Source: a virus
Length of the DNA: 39,748 bases
IMG/VR virus record: IMGVR_UViG_3300028844_003786
Span: 1 to 39,748 of that record
Strand: one strand, 5' to 3'
Shown: positions 1-7,963 of the stretch, piece after piece
Layout of the letters: each line of letters begins with the position of its first letter
How positions within the stretch are numbered: position 1 is the stretch's first letter
Made by a program: the position numbers and the translations under genes
The notes under the pieces: generated by a model
The model's database searches: none
What the model was told of the DNA's origin: nothing
The model's input: only the letters and a program-made list of their open reading frames with translations

Positions 1-1
1 C

Positions 2-103
2 AATTCACTAGGAATAAACACTGAAAAAAGTTACACTGCTAAAAATGGTCGTCCAATGAGAATAGCTAACAATGGTAAAATAATAAAGGATATAACATTA
101 TGA
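2..103 (+). CDS. 3' end of an upstream gene (partial, hypothetical)
   Basis: An open frame enters from the left edge of the window and ends at the TGA at 101-103, giving about 33 C-terminal residues. The stop overlaps the ATG of the next gene (ATGA at 100-103), the coupling style used throughout this window, which supports it as real coding sequence. The fragment is polar and basic with no recognisable domain, so no function can be given. Confidence 0.5.
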   Translation, partial: NSLGINTEKSYTAKNGRPMRIANNGKIIKDITL

Positions 104-483
104 GAAATTTAATATTGGCAGTTTTGTTTTTAACATCTACAATCACGTTGGCAGACGATAAAAGACCTCAAGGTAAACATCAGAAACCGCAAGTGGGACA
201 CGCCAAAAAGGATCATGCAGAGAGGCATAGTGGTCATCGGCCCCATGTTAGCAAAGACTATTACCAGTCGCGGGAAAGAGGTAGATACAATGCGACACCG
301 CAACACAATAGATACTACAGGCCGCAGGTTGGATTTAGGCCAGTTATTCAGTGGCTACCAAGTGGCTTCACTTTAAATATTGGACGAGCTACAGTGGGTC
401 CAAATCGTCGTTACGTTAGATTTGGGATCAATGCCGGATTCTATCAAACGTCTAGATTTCACACTTTTAACTATCATAGGTGA
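100..483 (+). CDS. Secreted His- and basic-rich small protein
   Basis: The 127-residue product starts with a clear signal peptide: MRN, a hydrophobic core LILAVLFLTSTITL, then a probable cleavage after ALA-type residues near position 18 (ADD). The mature part is rich in His, Lys, Arg and Tyr and lacks an obvious catalytic motif; the last 50 residues look like a small beta-rich domain. An AAGGAT ribosome site lies 6-9 bases before the ATG. It would be exported to the periplasm or outside the cell when expressed in the host. Metal binding by the His-rich segment is only a guess. I do not recognise the family. Confidence 0.75.
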   Translation: MRNLILAVLFLTSTITLADDKRPQGKHQKPQVGHAKKDHAERHSGHRPHVSKDYYQSRERGRYNATPQHNRYYRPQVGFRPVIQWLPSGFTLNIGRATVGPNRRYVRFGINAGFYQTSRFHTFNYHR

Positions 484-495
484 TATAATTTTAGT

Positions 496-511
496 GTGTA
501 TTACATATAAT
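496..511 (+). promoter_or_regulatory. Possible promoter with GTGTATTAC motif and TATAAT box
   Basis: The 53-base gap before the DUF285 gene holds GTGTATTAC (496-504) running into TATAAT (506-511). No good -35 hexamer lies 16-18 bases upstream. The GTGTATTAC part resembles GCGTAT motifs found before three other genes in the window, so it may be a phage-specific promoter element. This is inference from a few examples. Confidence 0.35.
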
Positions 512-536
512 ACTAACTCTTTTAAATAGGAAAACA

Positions 537-1763
537 ATGAATGACTTATTACTAACGGGTGCTGGTAGAGGTTCTTATGGAGAGGCAGTTTTCTTAGCGT
601 TCAATATGGAAGTTAATTCTAATCAAACATTGCAATTGGACCCCTCGGGTACTTATGATTTTACCATAGATTGGGGGGATGGATCTTCTGATGTTATTAC
701 TTCTTACAATCAACCAGAAGCCACTCATACTTATGCCAGTACCGGTGTAAATTATGATCTATCAGCGACTGGTACAATTGACAACACTAGATTTATAGAG
801 TTCGGAAGCCCATCTATATTGAACAATATTTCACAGTGGGGTAATTTCAAAATAGACACCACAAATACATTTACTAACACAAAATTTAGTCAGGGATTTA
901 CTTTTCCCGAGACTGCACCAAATATAACCACTCAAAACCTAACAGAAACCTTCTATGGTGCCACCGGTCCGAGTAGCTCAAATCGTTTAACACTAAATTT
1001 AAATGATTGGGATGTTAGTAATGCTACCAGTATGTCCGGCATGTTTCAGAATTTTAATTATTTTGATTTATATATTGGTGATTGGGATGTTAGTAATGTA
1101 ACTAATTTTTCAAATATGTTTTATACCGCATATAATTCCAGCATTGCTGACGACATAACGGGATGGGATACTAGTAGCGCAACAAATATGTCGAATATGT
1201 TTCGATCCGACTTTGCCACAGCTATAATTTTTAACCAAGATATTTCTACGTGGAATGTTGGTAATGTAACTGATTTTAGTAACATGTTCCGACGAAATAA
1301 CAATTTTAATCAACCAATTGGTAGCTGGGATACATCAAGTGCTACTACTTTTGAAGTAATGTTTTGGGAAAACACTGCTTTCAATCAACCTATTGGTAGC
1401 TGGGATACAAGCAATGTTACAAGTTTTGGCGCTATGTTCGGATCTTCCGTTCCCGGATATAGCTCTATTTTTAATCAAGACTTGAGCGGCTGGGACTTTA
1501 CTGGTTGCTCATCTTCTTCTTCACTTCAGTTGATTTTTGGTGCCGGAAATATCTTCAGCACCGGCGGGTCATTTGCTCCTATGTCACAAGCTAATTACGA
1601 GGCTTTGTTGATAAGCTGGGCTAATCAGGCAGCAAACATGCCAACGGGGATGACATTTGTAGCCAGCGACTATGTTTACGGCGCTGGAAGTGCAGCAGAA
1701 ACAGCAAGAAACACACTCGTCAACACTTACAGCTGGACTATCACCGATGCTGGTGCAGTCTAA
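537..1763 (+). CDS. DUF285/BspA-type repeat surface protein, likely fibre or adhesin
   Basis: The 408-residue product has an N-terminal beta-rich region with a WGDGSS motif (about residues 45-50) typical of PKD-like domains. About seven repeats follow, each built around W-[DN]-[VT]-S-x-[AV]-T-x-[FM]-x-x-M-F. These are the hallmark of the DUF285 (BspA-like leucine-rich) family known from bacterial surface proteins. There is no signal peptide, which fits a virion component better than a Sec-exported protein. An AGGAAAAC ribosome site precedes the ATG. Placement next to a possible head protein and sugar-modifying genes suggests a host-contact structure; the exact position on the virion is not shown by the sequence. 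Confidence 0.8.
   Translation: MNDLLLTGAGRGSYGEAVFLAFNMEVNSNQTLQLDPSGTYDFTIDWGDGSSDVITSYNQPEATHTYASTGVNYDLSATGTIDNTRFIEFGSPSILNNISQWGNFKIDTTNTFTNTKFSQGFTFPETAPNITTQNLTETFYGATGPSSSNRLTLNLNDWDVSNATSMSGMFQNFNYFDLYIGDWDVSNVTNFSNMFYTAYNSSIADDITGWDTSSATNMSNMFRSDFATAIIFNQDISTWNVGNVTDFSNMFRRNNNFNQPIGSWDTSSATTFEVMFWENTAFNQPIGSWDTSNVTSFGAMFGSSVPGYSSIFNQDLSGWDFTGCSSSSSLQLIFGAGNIFSTGGSFAPMSQANYEALLISWANQAANMPTGMTFVASDYVYGAGSAAETARNTLVNTYSWTITDAGAV
1006..1506 (+). repeat. DUF285 repeat units inside the adhesin-like gene
   Basis: Seven copies of a 72-90 base unit encode the W-D-x-S-x-[AV]-T-x-x-x-x-M-F motif, with tryptophan codons near 1008, 1083, 1164, 1251, 1326, 1402 and 1492. Copies beginning near 1309 and 1383 are almost identical at the DNA level over about 27 bases (AATCAACC[AT]ATTGGTAGC...), which points to recent duplication or recombination between units. 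Confidence 0.8.
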
Positions 1764-1778
1764 CACAAGGAGATAAAA

Positions 1779-2831
1779 ATGAACAATAAAACTTTAGCTA
1801 GTATGGATGATTCGTATAACAGAGAAGTATTCGGATGGTCAGAAGAATTATCGGAAGATAATTTTTATGTACCGTTTGAAAATGAATATGATGCGGTCGC
1901 GGGTGAGACTGAAGAAGATTGGGATATATCTGTAGCAAGGCCCGGATTATGGGAAAATATTCGTAAGAAAAAAGAACGCCAAGGAAAGAACTACAAGCCA
2001 GCCAAAACCGTAAAAGAAGGTAGGCCAACTCAAGAACAACTAAAAAGAGCGCAATCCGAGCATGAAGCGTATGCAGATCATGCGGAGGCAGATAGTCGAG
2101 GAAAAGATGACCCACGCAGAACACCCGCTCCAAAGGAAGACCAAAAAAAGGGATCTAAAAAGAACAAGCCAGATAGCGCCAAGAATCCTAGCGGCAAAAT
2201 TACATTTAGTAAAGAAGTTACTGCGCAACTTTCTAAAAAGGCGGCGGAACACAATGCTAAAGGTAAGGGATCAAAAGCTACTCTTGGTATGCTCAAGGCA
2301 GTATACCGCCGAGGTGCTGGCGCTTTTTCCACCAGTCATGCTCCAAAAATGAGTCGCCACGGTTGGGCTATCGCTAGAGTAAATGCCTTCTTGACACTTC
2401 TAAGAACCGGCAAACCTTCTAACTCGGCATACACGCAGGACAACGACCTGCTCCCAAAAAGTCATCCAAAAAAATCCAAGGCCGCATTTAAATATGAAAA
2501 TCCTAAAACCGGAGAGCAGTTTGTTTATGATCGGATTGGAGATTATAAAAAAGACGGAGAATCATTGGTTTACAAGGGCAGGGCTGCTGAATATCAAGGT
2601 CGTAAGGTTAAGTTAGGTAAGCCGTTTAGAACTCCAAAAGAATCAAAGAAATTCGCTGTGTATGTAAAAAACGGTAGCGGTAAGGTTGTCATTGTTCGAT
2701 TTGGCGATCCAAATATGGAAATAAAAAGAGACAACCCGGCTCGCCGTAAATCCTTTAGAGCAAGGCATAAGTGTGACACTAACCCCGGACCACGATGGAA
2801 GGCTAGGTATTGGTCTTGTAAAAAATGGTAA
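1779..2831 (+). CDS. Lys-rich phage protein, possible head/virion protein
   Basis: The 350-residue product has an acidic N-terminus (residues 1-55), then a long Lys/Glu/Asp-rich, probably disordered stretch (about 60-140). A more ordered part follows, with the segment GAGAFSTSHAP...RVNAFL...DNDLLPKSHP. The C-terminus carries RFGDPNMEIKR, then a K-C-D-x-N-P-G-P segment and a final RYWSCKKW. From memory, similar C-terminal motifs occur in phage structural or head-maturation proteins, but I cannot name the family with certainty. An AAGGAGA ribosome site precedes the ATG. The stop overlaps the start of the next gene. Confidence 0.7.
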   Translation: MNNKTLASMDDSYNREVFGWSEELSEDNFYVPFENEYDAVAGETEEDWDISVARPGLWENIRKKKERQGKNYKPAKTVKEGRPTQEQLKRAQSEHEAYADHAEADSRGKDDPRRTPAPKEDQKKGSKKNKPDSAKNPSGKITFSKEVTAQLSKKAAEHNAKGKGSKATLGMLKAVYRRGAGAFSTSHAPKMSRHGWAIARVNAFLTLLRTGKPSNSAYTQDNDLLPKSHPKKSKAAFKYENPKTGEQFVYDRIGDYKKDGESLVYKGRAAEYQGRKVKLGKPFRTPKESKKFAVYVKNGSGKVVIVRFGDPNMEIKRDNPARRKSFRARHKCDTNPGPRWKARYWSCKKW

Positions 2832-3250
2832 CAAAAACCCTATATACAGGAGGAACTTTTGATCTTTTTCATGCCGGACACGTTAGGTTCTTAAAGAGGT
2901 GCAGCGAAATATCGGACAGAGTTGTAGTTTCTCTAAATTCAGACTCCTTTGTGCGAGAGTATAAAGGGGTCGCTCCTGTTATTTCCTACGAAGAAAGATT
3001 TTGTGTGCTAAGTGCCTGTAGGTATGTCGATAATGTGGTGGAAAACATAGGTGGTCAAGATTCAAAACCGGCAATACTTAGGGTTAATCCAAATATAATT
3101 GCGGTCGGTGATGACTGGAAGTATAAAGATTACTGCAAGCAGATGATGTTTTCTAAAGAGTGGTTGAACATCAATGATATAACTTTGATCTATATACCAT
3201 ATACTAAAGGTATAAGTTCTACATGTATAAAAAGCAGGATTAATGAATAG
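2825..3250 (+). CDS. Cytidylyltransferase-like nucleotidyltransferase (TagD/HldE-C type)
   Basis: The 141-residue product has the nucleotidyltransferase signature GGTFDLFHAGH (residues 9-19, with the HxGH active-site motif at 16-19) and the late GISSTCIKSRI segment (129-139) that corresponds to the family's I-S-S-T nucleotide-binding motif. Length matches glycerol-3-phosphate cytidylyltransferases and the C-terminal half of HldE. Such enzymes join CTP or ATP to a sugar- or polyol-phosphate, releasing pyrophosphate and giving an activated donor for glycan synthesis. The gene overlaps the preceding stop and the next start, so it belongs to the sugar cassette. The actual substrate cannot be told from sequence. 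Confidence 0.85.
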   Translation: MVTKTLYTGGTFDLFHAGHVRFLKRCSEISDRVVVSLNSDSFVREYKGVAPVISYEERFCVLSACRYVDNVVENIGGQDSKPAILRVNPNIIAVGDDWKYKDYCKQMMFSKEWLNINDITLIYIPYTKGISSTCIKSRINE

Positions 3251-4145
3251 CGTTGTTTTCCGAGGTCTCACAACAGAAACTTCTGACCATAGAAATGGTT
3301 TTGATTCCTGCCTAAAAACCATAAGAAAATGGCACGATGGAGAGATTATTGTTTCGACTTGGGATAGTGACCCTTTACTATTTGATAAAAAGATGATTGA
3401 CACCTTGGTTTTATCAAAAGATCCCGGTTGGACAGGTAAGGTTTTTGGCTGGGGAGATTCGGAAGAAATGAGAAATTGGCCGGAAAAAGGTGGTGCGAAT
3501 CATGTAAACACGATAAGACAATTAACCCTAGCGAACGCTGGTGTAAAGGCGTCGACAGGAAAAAATACCCTTCTGACAAGAACTGATTTTAGACACGGGA
3601 AAAATTTATTTAACATCCAAGAGAAAGATCCGAATAAAATAATAATACCTTGCGTTGGAACAATGTGGCCCGATTTCAAAAATTTACAAAAAAAATTCTT
3701 ACGCAAACGACCACGCAAAGAAATGGTAAGGTTTTCAAAAAAAGAGCGATCCTGCCCGTTTCATTTTTCAGATCTTTTTCAATGTGGTACAACTGAAAAC
3801 ATAAAAAACTGGGCTTCAAACGAAGTTATGAGTAACGTTATTTCAAACATATGGACATGTAGATCAATAGAGCAGCTTTGGTCTTGTTCTTACCTTAATG
3901 GGTTTAGGGGTTACAAATTTGACTTCAAGGATTTAGAAAAGGATGCCAAAAAATACTGGCAAGTTTTGTTGGAAAACTTCATAGTTGTAGGAACTTGGGA
4001 GTCAAGATCAATTTCAATGAAATATGAATATAGAAATAGAGTAAGAAGAAGACCTAACTCAAAATTTTATATTTGGCCTAAACACTATAAAGAAAAGATA
4101 GAAGAGTTTCAGAGTTCTAATTTTAAACTAAAGGAAGACAAATGA
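3243..4145 (+). CDS. WavE-like lipopolysaccharide/glycan biosynthesis protein
   Basis: The 300-residue product starts with VVFRGL, has an early SCLKTIRKWHDGEIIVSTWD segment and a later LLTRTDFR motif, then SDLFQCGTTENI. This layout (strand-turn, S-T-W, R-x-D-F-R, D-x-F-x-x-G) is typical of the WavE family, GT-A-like proteins of lipopolysaccharide core synthesis. No signal peptide or membrane segment is visible, so it should act in the cytoplasm. It overlaps both neighbours and sits between a cytidylyltransferase and a GT8 enzyme, which supports a glycan role. Family assignment is by motif only. Confidence 0.7.
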   Translation: MNSVVFRGLTTETSDHRNGFDSCLKTIRKWHDGEIIVSTWDSDPLLFDKKMIDTLVLSKDPGWTGKVFGWGDSEEMRNWPEKGGANHVNTIRQLTLANAGVKASTGKNTLLTRTDFRHGKNLFNIQEKDPNKIIIPCVGTMWPDFKNLQKKFLRKRPRKEMVRFSKKERSCPFHFSDLFQCGTTENIKNWASNEVMSNVISNIWTCRSIEQLWSCSYLNGFRGYKFDFKDLEKDAKKYWQVLLENFIVVGTWESRSISMKYEYRNRVRRRPNSKFYIWPKHYKEKIEEFQSSNFKLKEDK

Positions 4146-4903
4146 TACAGGCCGTAGTGACTCTAATATCGGGAGGGCATGGTTTTTTTTTAGGGGCAGT
4201 CGGGCAAAAGAAATTAGTAGACAAATTTTGCCCAAATCTTCCTCACGTAGTAATGGTCGAAAGAAACTCATATTCAGAAGAGTGTTTAGATTATCTCAAG
4301 GCCATTGGTTCAGACGTAAGAATTGTCAGTGCCATCAGAATGAAAAAAGCCTGTCGTTACAATGCTAGTCGTTGGCCTAGAACATTTACTAAATTAAATC
4401 TATGGTCTTTGACGGATTTTCAACACGTTTTGTTTATGGATGCAGACGCTTATCCGTACAGTTCAGAACTCTTTAATCTTTTCTCACCTTACCAACCCCA
4501 CTTCCTAGCTGCCACTACTTTTGTCACAAATAAAAACAGATTTAGGTCTGGGATGATGGTTGTCCGTCCCGATCAGGAAATGTATAACGATCTATGTCAG
4601 TATGCCGCAGGCAATCCTTGGAAAATATTCGCCAAGCTAGGGGATCAGGGCGTTTTGAATCAATTTGTCAAAGATAAGAAAATACCTTGGAGAAGAATGC
4701 CTTATAATTGGCATACAGTGGTTTGGAATGCAAAAACTAAGGATGTAATTATAGGACATCTTAGGCCAAAACCTTGGGGTATGAAAACTAGAACATTGAC
4801 TGGAAAAAAATATGGTATGCATCCATATGTTGACATTTGGCGACAGGCAATAATAGATACCGAGGCTGAGTACGGGCAGGTGCCAAGAGGTAATCTTACA
4901 TAA
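4142..4903 (+). CDS. GT8-family (glycogenin-like) glycosyltransferase
   Basis: The 253-residue product has the GT8 pattern: an N-terminal VTLISGGHGFFLGAVG nucleotide-sugar strand, the metal-binding DxD in FMDADAYP (Asp100 and Asp102), FRSGMMVVRP, GDQGVLNQF, and the C-terminal IIGHLRPKPW whose His is a usual metal ligand. These enzymes transfer a sugar from a nucleotide-sugar with retention of configuration. The start overlaps the preceding stop (ATGA). The acceptor is unknown; neighbours suggest phage-directed glycan modification. Confidence 0.85.
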   Translation: MIQAVVTLISGGHGFFLGAVGQKKLVDKFCPNLPHVVMVERNSYSEECLDYLKAIGSDVRIVSAIRMKKACRYNASRWPRTFTKLNLWSLTDFQHVLFMDADAYPYSSELFNLFSPYQPHFLAATTFVTNKNRFRSGMMVVRPDQEMYNDLCQYAAGNPWKIFAKLGDQGVLNQFVKDKKIPWRRMPYNWHTVVWNAKTKDVIIGHLRPKPWGMKTRTLTGKKYGMHPYVDIWRQAIIDTEAEYGQVPRGNLT

Positions 4904-4965
4904 AAACAAAATGTTGCGTGTTCTTACCCTATTGATACCTTATAATGCTGTATAAGGAGAGCAAA

Positions 4966-6087
4966 ATGCAAATTAACCTAATGACCCCTATTAATCAGCT
5001 TGGCTACGGTGTAGCTGGACTAAATATACTCAAGGCATTACAGAAGAAAGCGGAAGTTTCACTGTTTCCCATTGGTGAACCGCAGGTTGTCAATGAAGAA
5101 GATGCAAACGCTGTAAGATCGAGCATGTCTATAGCCAAGTTCTATAACCCAAACGCGCCCTGTATTAAAATCTGGCATCAGAACCAGATGGCAGAACGCA
5201 TAGGGTCGGGTAAGTTTATTGGATTTCCTATCTTTGAGTTAGATACGTTTAGCAACTTAGAGAAGCACCATCTACAATCTTGCGATGAGTTGATGGTTTG
5301 TTCAAAGTGGGCTAGGGATATTGTACGACATAACATGGATGCGTATGCGAATGGCGGTTTTTTACTGGATCAAATTCACGTTGTACCTCTTGGTGTAGAC
5401 GCACAACTGTTCCCGCCAGCACCAGTAAGACAAGATGATAAAACAATTTTCTTCAACTGTGGCAAGTGGGAAAAGCGTAAGGGTCACGATGTTTTGATTG
5501 AATGTTTCAATAGGGCATTTAAAGAAGATGATAACGTAGAATTGTGGATGATGTGCGATAATCCGTTTATAGGCGATAGTAATGAAAAGTGGAGATCGTT
5601 ATACAAAACTTCTCCTTTGGGAAGTAAAATAAAGATAATACCAAGACAACATAGCCAGCAGGATGTGTATAGTATTATGGGCCGAACGGATTGCGGAGTG
5701 TTTCCAGCTAGGGCCGAGGGCTGGAACCTAGAAGCGTTGGAAATGCTTGCCTGCGGCAAGAATGTAATAACAACCAATTATTCAGCACACCAAGAATTTT
5801 GCAACAAAGACAATAGCTTTTTAATTGATATTAACGAAAAGGAAATGGCACATGATGGCGTTTTCTTCGACGGTATGGTTGGCAAATGGGCGTCACTGGG
5901 AGATAAGCAAAAAGAACAGCTTGTTGAACACATGAGGATGGTTCATGGTATTAAACAACAATACGTGAATGGTTGGGATACACAGATGCGTGAATTTAGT
6001 TCTCTAAATCACCAAGGAATAAAAACGGCACAACAGTTTACATGGGAAAACACAGCGAATAAAATTATGGAGGCTATGAATGGATAG
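4966..6087 (+). CDS. GT4-family glycosyltransferase
   Basis: I choose the ATG at 4966 because AAGGAGA (4954-4960) sits five bases upstream; the in-frame ATG at 4945 has no such site. The 373-residue product has the GT-B layout: N-terminal GYGVAGLNIL, the linker VVPLGVDAQLF, the C-terminal domain opening FFNCGKWEKRKGHDVLI, and the donor-binding EGWNLEALEMLACG (E-x7-E pattern), followed by VITTNYSAHQEF. Such retaining enzymes use a nucleotide-sugar donor. A 62-base gap separates it from the GT8 gene and its stop overlaps the peptidase gene start. Confidence 0.88.
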   Translation: MQINLMTPINQLGYGVAGLNILKALQKKAEVSLFPIGEPQVVNEEDANAVRSSMSIAKFYNPNAPCIKIWHQNQMAERIGSGKFIGFPIFELDTFSNLEKHHLQSCDELMVCSKWARDIVRHNMDAYANGGFLLDQIHVVPLGVDAQLFPPAPVRQDDKTIFFNCGKWEKRKGHDVLIECFNRAFKEDDNVELWMMCDNPFIGDSNEKWRSLYKTSPLGSKIKIIPRQHSQQDVYSIMGRTDCGVFPARAEGWNLEALEMLACGKNVITTNYSAHQEFCNKDNSFLIDINEKEMAHDGVFFDGMVGKWASLGDKQKEQLVEHMRMVHGIKQQYVNGWDTQMREFSSLNHQGIKTAQQFTWENTANKIMEAMNG

Positions 6088-7006
6088 CGTATTTTTAACA
6101 CCGAGGGCAATTCTTAACCATTACAGAAAAGGGTTTGTCGGTGGTTTTTGTGACGAAGAAGATACTAAAAAACTTCTTGGTGAACTGCCAATGCCTGTGT
6201 TCGGAGCTGCCGCATACGATCTAAACGGATCTGGGGAGGGTAAACTCAGTTTGCCATTTAAATGTGTGCAAGAGTTTGATGGTGGATTTGGCCCTAGTGA
6301 GAAACAGACAACGGGGGATTGTGTTTCCCATTCTACAAGAAACGCCATAGACATTACAAGGTCTGTTGAGATTTTAGAAAATAATGAGCCAGAAGAATGG
6401 TTAGCTAGAGGTGCGACTGAAGGTATTTATCAATATCGAGGCCATAGAAAACAGGGAATGAGTTGCTCGGGAGCGGCAAGATATGTCAATGATGCCGGTG
6501 GAGTTCTAATAAGAAAGAATTATGGAGTCATTGACCTTTCCACTTATGATTCAAGTATAGGCGCTAAACATAAAATTCCAGAGACTATCTATAAAACAGA
6601 AGCAAGAAAGCATCAAATAAAAACAATATCAAACGTAAGAACTGTCGAAGAAGCTAGAGATGCTTTAGCTAATGGTTATGCTCTTTCTGTATGTTCTGGG
6701 TACGGCTTTTCTTCTAGAAGGGATAGCAACGGTATCGCTAAACGATCTAAGGGTTGGAATCATGCTATGGCTTGGATTGCCTGCGATGATACTCATGATA
6801 TATTTAAAGAAACTTTGTTTCTAGTACAAAATAGCTGGGGCAAGTGGAACAGTGGACCAAAACGCCACGGTCAACCGGATGGTAGTTTTTGGATTCGAGA
6901 AAAGGATGCTCGCGGTATGCTTGCTGGCGGCGGTGCTTGGGTCTTTAGTAAGTTTGACGGTTTTCCATCAAGAAATATTAAATACACAATTAACAAGGTA
7001 TTCTAA
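6080..7006 (+). CDS. Papain-like (C1-type) cysteine peptidase
   Basis: The 308-residue product carries a papain-type catalytic triad in the right order: Cys81 in TTGDCVSHSTRNA, His228 in GWNHAMAWIA, and Asn251 in VQNSWGKWN, with Gln76 as a plausible oxyanion residue. Roughly the first 70 residues form an N-terminal extension that may be a propeptide, and no signal peptide is visible. A peptidase of this class in a phage could process a virion protein, act on host proteins or take part in lysis. The gene sits directly before four small membrane proteins. The triad makes the fold call strong; the biological target is unknown. Confidence 0.82.
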   Translation: MDSVFLTPRAILNHYRKGFVGGFCDEEDTKKLLGELPMPVFGAAAYDLNGSGEGKLSLPFKCVQEFDGGFGPSEKQTTGDCVSHSTRNAIDITRSVEILENNEPEEWLARGATEGIYQYRGHRKQGMSCSGAARYVNDAGGVLIRKNYGVIDLSTYDSSIGAKHKIPETIYKTEARKHQIKTISNVRTVEEARDALANGYALSVCSGYGFSSRRDSNGIAKRSKGWNHAMAWIACDDTHDIFKETLFLVQNSWGKWNSGPKRHGQPDGSFWIREKDARGMLAGGGAWVFSKFDGFPSRNIKYTINKVF

Positions 7007-7428
7007 TGAACGTAAACCAAAAAGCAATAATAGGAGTCTTTGTTGTACTTTTCTTTATTTATTTTACAAATTCTGATAAATTATCAAGTTCAAGGTTGAC
7101 AAATGACGAAGTAAATGGTATAATAAGGGGCGTGAACGAAAGTTTTGTAGACGCTGAAAAAGAAATTTTAACGGAACCCCCGGAACCCCCGGAACCTGTT
7201 GTTCCATCGGGTCCAGACCCAGATCCAAAAAAGTGCATATGTCAGGGGACCGGCAAAATAGTTCAAGGAGATGGTCATGTTTCCGATTGTCCATATCATG
7301 AGAACGAAGTGACAGTAATTGAGGATTGGTCCGAACCTGAATCGGTTATCAGTTCTACTAAAGATAATTCAAAATCATATAAAAGTCAGAGAGGAATTTT
7401 AGGTGGTCGCCTCTTTGAAGTAAAATAA
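7006..7428 (+). CDS. Membrane-anchored protein with Cys/His motif
   Basis: The 140-residue product has an N-terminal membrane segment (about residues 7-22, AIIGVFVVLFFIYF) that looks like a signal anchor. An acidic segment and a Pro-Glu run (PPEPPEP) come next, then a compact motif C-x-C-x-G-T-G-x9-C-P-Y-H around residues 77-97. That motif resembles one half of a DnaJ-type zinc finger and may bind a metal or become oxidised outside the cytoplasm. The gene starts at the last base of the peptidase stop (TAATG). A consensus promoter lies inside it at 7096-7124. I do not recognise the full-length family. Confidence 0.7.
   Translation: MNVNQKAIIGVFVVLFFIYFTNSDKLSSSRLTNDEVNGIIRGVNESFVDAEKEILTEPPEPPEPVVPSGPDPDPKKCICQGTGKIVQGDGHVSDCPYHENEVTVIEDWSEPESVISSTKDNSKSYKSQRGILGGRLFEVK
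7096..7124 (+). promoter_or_regulatory. Perfect sigma70-type promoter inside a gene
   Basis: TTGACA at 7096-7101 and TATAAT at 7119-7124 are both perfect consensus hexamers with the optimal 17-base spacer, plus a TG one base before the -10 (extended -10). It lies in the coding sequence of the membrane-anchored protein and would transcribe the holin-like gene and those after it with a leader of about 330 bases. Consensus quality makes chance unlikely but not impossible in AT-rich DNA. Confidence 0.65.
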
Positions 7429-7468
7429 CTGACTACCCTGTTGACAATTTATTGTTAGGAGATAAGTT

Positions 7469-7645
7469 ATGAGTAAGTGGAAATCGTTACTAGCCTCAAG
7501 GCGCTTTTGGGTTAGCGCAATTGGTCTTGTTAGTGTCGTTGCAGCAGATGTTCTAGGAGTAAATCTAAATCAAGAACAACTATTGGGAGTTGTAACAATC
7601 GTTGTCGCTTGGGTCATCGGTGACACAGTAAGAGAAACAAAGTAA
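7469..7645 (+). CDS. Small holin-like membrane protein
   Basis: This 58-residue gene has a TAGGAGAT ribosome site seven bases before its ATG. The product begins MSKWKSLLASRRFW, followed by a hydrophobic stretch (about 15-31), a short polar turn (NLNQEQ) and a second hydrophobic stretch (about 38-51), and ends in a charged tail (DTVRETK). That two-helix layout with a basic start and charged end, and the SRRFW opening, resemble short phage holins. A holin would make holes in the host membrane at lysis. No adjacent endolysin is obvious, so the role is inferred. Confidence 0.65.
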   Translation: MSKWKSLLASRRFWVSAIGLVSVVAADVLGVNLNQEQLLGVVTIVVAWVIGDTVRETK

Positions 7646-7660
7646 CTAGAGGTCTTTAGA

Positions 7661-7963
7661 ATGGAATTTTTAAATGATATAAGTATTGTTCAGTGGGTTT
7701 TTTTAGGACTCGGTTCTATTCTTGTATTTCCTCTTTTATGGGATAAAATTAAATATAATATTCCCTCTTTGAATAACTTAAAACTAAAACCAAATACAAA
7801 CTCTCCACCGAATTTATCTAAGATTGTTAGACAGTGGGAGGCTTTGATGGTAAGTTGTGAGGAAAAAAAACTTCGCGACGCCTGCAAAAAACTGGACGAG
7901 GTTTTTCCTTTACTAATTTTATTCAGAGAAGATGAGGTGGAAACAGATGACGAAAAAAACTAG
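7661..7963 (+). CDS. Small membrane-anchored protein, unknown function
   Basis: The 100-residue product has one N-terminal membrane segment (about residues 9-26, VQWVFLGLGSILVFPLLW), then a basic linker and a helical, charged C-terminal part with a possible dithiol pair (Cys50-x-x-x region and Cys60). It starts 15 bases after the holin-like gene and overlaps the next gene. I do not recognise the family. Position suggests a partner in a membrane module. Confidence 0.65.
   Translation: MEFLNDISIVQWVFLGLGSILVFPLLWDKIKYNIPSLNNLKLKPNTNSPPNLSKIVRQWEALMVSCEEKKLRDACKKLDEVFPLLILFREDEVETDDEKN

Noticed and set aside
4941-4946. TATAAT before the GT4 gene at 4966
   Set aside because: The only -35-like sequence (TTGCGT, 4914-4919) has a 21-base spacer, too long for sigma70; a promoter here is possible but not supported.
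7441-7446. TTGACA before the holin-like gene
   Set aside because: No -10-like hexamer occurs 15-19 bases downstream; that region is the ribosome site and start codon.
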